A stretch of 64,000 nucleotides of DNA, from the NCBI RefSeq assembly GCF_051014685.1, contig NC_135060.1, forward strand, positions 1 to 64,000. The letters are read 5' to 3'. The notes beneath the pieces were generated by a model. The model was not told where the DNA came from. It did not search any database and saw only the letters and a list, made by a program, of their open reading frames with translations. The position numbers and the translations under genes were made by a program. Below, piece by piece: positions 60,026 through 64,000 of the stretch (the stretch's first letter is position 1; each line of letters opens with the position of its first letter). The DNA comes from Ptiloglossa arizonensis (Eukaryota; Arthropoda; Insecta; Hymenoptera; Colletidae).

Positions 60026-62799
60026 GTAGTACAGCGTTACGAATAAATTTCCGAACGTCAGAATGGTTTTCGCGCGGCGAATGTGTTTTGATTGACAAAA
60101 ATTACTATTGCATCGTTTGCCATAATCATGCTTCCCGAGGACTGACAAATACTGCCCAACTAATCCTATATTTTCGTACGAATGTTCTTTATGAAATTGA
60201 ACAAATAAACGTCAGCGAGTAATCATTCGTTTCAACAATTCTTTTTGTTCCATAACCTTGTTCCTCAAGATCGAGAACTGCGTACACGTTTCGTTCGACG
60301 CGTCGCCATAGGTCAATGGTAAGTAAACCCGTGGATAGAGAAAGGAAACTCGCATACGGAGGTCAACGGTAATCGTAGTTGAGGTTAGTTCGTCGAAATT
60401 GGTTTTATCGATTTGAATTGTTACGTTTGCCTCTTGTGTAGTACGAATTTCAAATATATGGAATATCAACATTTTTCGGTATCTCGTTGTTACGCGGCTA
60501 AATTAAGTACGGTCGCTGTAAGAAATAAAAATAAACAATAAATATCCCGGTATCTGTATACATTCGACACGATGTTCGAAGTTCAAGCGAAGGTAAATCT
60601 AGTTCTACGTCAAAGTACATCCCTGCTGTTCGTTAAACATTGAATCAATGAATTTGCACGATTACCTACCAACGTACCGGTGAATTTCATTAAACAGCAT
60701 TGCAACTAAATGCCTACAGGGGTTCCTTACACGTGCGTGTGCTCCGATTAGAGATTAACGAACAGTAAAACGAACCTCGACGCTCGTTCGAGCATTCGAG
60801 GTCCAACCAATTTCAGATCCCTCTGTTCTGTTATATTAGGGGACACGGGGATGATTATTCTCATTTCGCCGATTAGTAACTCAACCGCACAATTTAGCCT
60901 TAACGTTAACGTGCCGTGAAATCAAGCTATTATATTATCTTCCATGTGAATTATCTACGTACATCGGTTTAACAATTCCTTTCGTCTCTATTTTGATCGA
61001 CCTACGGTGCGTACAGAAATTGATTCGAGTTCGAAGAATGAAATTACACGCACGATACTGGAGACCAAGTGTGTAGAAGTAGTTACGCGCATAAAACGGC
61101 AACGAACCCAAAATAGCATCGTTCTTTGTCCGGCAGGTCAGCTCGTAAAGATATGCTTCAGGTAAACGAGCCAGGAGTGGCCTGGCGAGGGAATGGACGG
61201 GTCGTTTAGGGTCTTACGGTTTGTTCTAAAATACAGATAATAACAATTCCAAGCGGTTGTATCCGTTCGAAACATTTCCCCAATATGTTTCCGAAGGTGT
61301 ATCGAAAATTTAGATAAGAATTTTTTCGATAACGCGTTAACGGGGGTTTCTCATTTTACGCAAGAAAGAATCTAATTTTTAAAAAATTTTTAAACTTTGG
61401 GCCGAAATTCGAAGGATCGATAAAATTACGAGATTTCGAAAGAGACGGATAACCAAACTATCGATTAACAAAATTTTCTTTAGATCTGATAAACATTTAT
61501 CGTATATTACGAATTTAATCGTACACGTAAACGAAACAAATGTTATTCAGACGCACTTGTTGAACAACTGTTTTTTAAAAACAAAGTATCAATTGTACCG
61601 GTGTAAATAACTTTTATATATTTTTCAATAGTTGGCGCGACAGATTTGTTATCGTGAGAAATTTAAAAATAATTTTGAAGAAATTTTCTCTTTGTCAATT
61701 ACTGAAAATATCTCTTCGTTTGGAATGTTGGAACGTGAAACTCCCCTTTTGATTGGAGGCATAAAATCGATGCAAGAGAAATCGATCGTCGATGATGACG
61801 GAAAAACGAGGAACTATAAAAGAAAACTATATACGCAGGGATCGATCGATAGGCATACGTATTAAAGAAACGTATGGAATTAGGTACACGGAATTTTTAA
61901 TCAATTACCATCCGAGCCGCTCGTCACGAAGGTAACGTAAATCCACGAACACGAATGTTCTTATGTTTCCGAACCATTAACGTTAGCGAAATATACAGTA
62001 TTAATGTCGTGCGTACTGTTTGTACGCTACGATTATGTGTACAAGTGACAACGATGATAAGGAAATGAAAATATATTTCATGGATTTATCGTACGTAATA
62101 CGTAATACGTAATCCGAAAATAAGTGAACGTGCATATCTCGCGCAGCTGACTCGTTGCGAATCTTTCGCGAGTTATCGAATTATATTATAGAACATATAG
62201 ATTCGATTAACGAATTAAAATTCAAAATTTCTTTACTATTTTTACACGTATACGTGTACAATAAAAGAATCGTTTCGTTTCGATAGGAATATAAAATTTC
62301 ACGTTTTCAAAGACACCGACAATTTATTTCGCACAGCTCCCGTCGTTCGGAGCGCACAACGAGTCGTACTCCTACATCCCTGTCTTGGAGGGAACATTGG
62401 TGGAAATTTGTATTTTTGAAATTCGATAATCAGGAAAACGGTTACAAACGAACCAATTAGCGGTTACTTAAATTTTTAATTCGATCGGAACGCAGCCTCT
62501 TTTGTCGAGGAAAATGATAAAGAGGAAACAAGAACGGGCTGTCTTATTTCTGCTGGGAAATACTGGTTTCGTGCCGTAAGGATAAACAACGCTGGCAGCG
62601 TCTAGCAGTTTCTGCCGTGATTCTGGTACGCTGTAAATGGACAGGTAGGTAGCAACGCACCTGGGAATGATGAAACTTGGTGGACGCATACGAAGAGAGA
62701 AACCAGAGGACAGAGTTTTCTTTCGAGGATCCGTTCGGTTTGCAGGCTGGAGGCGACCGCATTAGGGGCAACGGCCGGTCAAAGTCCTACCTTCGACAT

Positions 62800-63070
62800 T
62801 CTATCCCCTCTACTTCTTTGTTCCTCTCCTTCTTGTTCACCGTTCCTCTTTTCTTCGCGGGTTTGCTCTTCCACCTTCGTCTTGTTCCCTATCGTCTTCT
62901 TATCGCATTCGGTCCACCCCTTTTTCTCTTCGAGCCGGGCTTCCTATCTTTTACCTTCGACGTTCACGATATATCGAGTATATCGTTTAATCTATTCTTC
63001 GCTCGTCTTCGTCCCTTCTCTTACCACATTTCTCACCGCTTCCTCTCAGTTTCCTTATTCCGTTTCTACC
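62800..63070. other. Pyrimidine-rich stretch
   Basis: A top strand rich in C and T with repeated TTCTT, CCTCT and TTCCT words over about 270 bp. It leaves a chance open frame on the plus strand (62677-63105) with no protein features. Confidence 0.5.
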
Positions 63071-64000
63071 CAGAAATAACTTTCGAACAACGAATAAACC
63101 GATAAGTAATCTTTTATCCGATACCCTGAACACAGTGACCGAATTGGTCGTAAACGAATTTTTATCTTTGCTATTTCAATAGTTTCCTATTAAAATCGAT
63201 ATTTATCGATCGAAATACGATACGTGTATTCGTGCTTTTTTCAAACTTTTTCGGTTACAAAGTGATCGAAATGTTTAAAGATATGGGAATTTGTCGGCGA
63301 CGAGCCTGGAAAGTACGGCGAACGAGAAATAACTTCGTACCGTAGTTTAGGTAGTTTTCGAAGAGTTGTTCGGGATAGACGAAGCGTTCAAGTTTAAATT
63401 CGTACAAAGTATTCACTGCGTGTCCATACCTTCGCTTTAGTTCACGATCGGTCTCGCATTACGGTAAAGCTGTCGACGAAACGCGTACAACGTTGTTTCG
63501 GTTTAGCTTCGAGCTTTACTATACGTCGACGTATCGTAATCATCGTTTTGTGTCAATTTTTAACCATTAAATTACCACGCTTTTGCGAAATCGGCTGTTT
63601 TTTTTTTACAGACAATAATCAAATTTCGTCCATCCTTGTTCGTTCTTCGTTCGCAAAACTTTCTTCTCTCGACTTTGTTCAATGGCTGTTCGCAGCGATC
63701 TTTGGCATCGCGAAACAAAGTCGGTTTCCCAATATTTGAAAAATAACCGTCTATTCCGTGGACGCATTTTTCAGTACAACAAACTTTCGATAAGGAGAAT
63801 CATCGATCAGATTAATCATTGTGTTTGTTCCGATGTGGAAGCGATTAAATGAAATCATCGGTTTCCTATAGATTAGCGGAGGATTATTTCGTAACTCGAT
63901 CTACGCGATTTCGAATCGCGAACAGCCTTTACCGTACGAGCAATCAATGAACACGAAATGGATCGAGAGATTTTAACAGGCACGGCATTAAATATTCCTT

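Larger units (their letters stand above)
58761..64000. other. Right end of window, no gene recognised
   Basis: 5.2 kb of moderately AT-rich sequence with frequent CpG. Short frames (for example 59360-59647, 61632-61865, 62677-63105 on plus) lack domain signatures and start without supporting context. A Z-DNA-prone tract is at 59987-60025, and CT-rich sequence at about 62800-63070. It could contain introns or distal exons of a gene to the right. Confidence 0.45.

Overview
This window is a chromosome end from an insect, almost certainly a hymenopteran. It begins with 4.6 kb of an 11-base derivative of the arthropod TTAGG telomere repeat (G-strand TTAGGTCTGGG), a type reported in some bees and other Hymenoptera. 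The genes are compact, with short introns, and encode insect-type orthologues such as innexin 2 and a Gln-rich Mediator MED12. Species cannot be named from the sequence.

Layout. 1-4575: pure telomere array, about 416 units. 4576-5683: a second telomere-like block in which two variant 11-mers alternate perfectly, forming a 22-bp dimer. 5684-13106: subtelomere made of a G-rich minisatellite, a composite GC-rich satellite with telomere-like runs in the opposite orientation to the terminal array, and two copies of an AT-rich element. 13225-18684: a 240-bp satellite, about 23 copies, partly organised as 480-bp dimers. 18685-18800: remnants of the AT-rich element and of telomere repeats. The gene-bearing chromosome arm starts at about 19.6 kb.

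Genes, left to right: CCDC39 (+, axonemal ruler); an isolated last exon of esterase D / S-formylglutathione hydrolase (+, apparently a broken copy); PARL / rhomboid-7 (-, mitochondrial rhomboid protease); RpS23 (+); a HAUS7-like augmin subunit (-); MED12/kohtalo (-); DAXX-like histone H3.3 chaperone (+); kynurenine formamidase (-); tRNA-Arg(ACG) (-); innexin 2 (+). The last 5 kb contains no gene that I recognise. Exon structures were worked out by hand from GT/AG sites, phase continuity and remembered family sequences; all multi-exon models keep an open frame from start to stop.

The genes are unrelated housekeeping or cell-biological genes and do not form a pathway. CCDC39 (cilia), rho-7 (mitochondria), RpS23 (ribosome), HAUS7 (spindle), MED12 (transcription), DAXX (chromatin), kynurenine formamidase (tryptophan catabolism) and Inx2 (gap junctions) act separately. 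The most unusual material is the left-end repeat architecture: two telomere-variant regimes, the switch of orientation, telomere-like runs of variable length at a repeated anchor, and a dimerised satellite. Other notable items are the orphan esterase D exon and a pair of pre-miRNA-like hairpins upstream of MED12.
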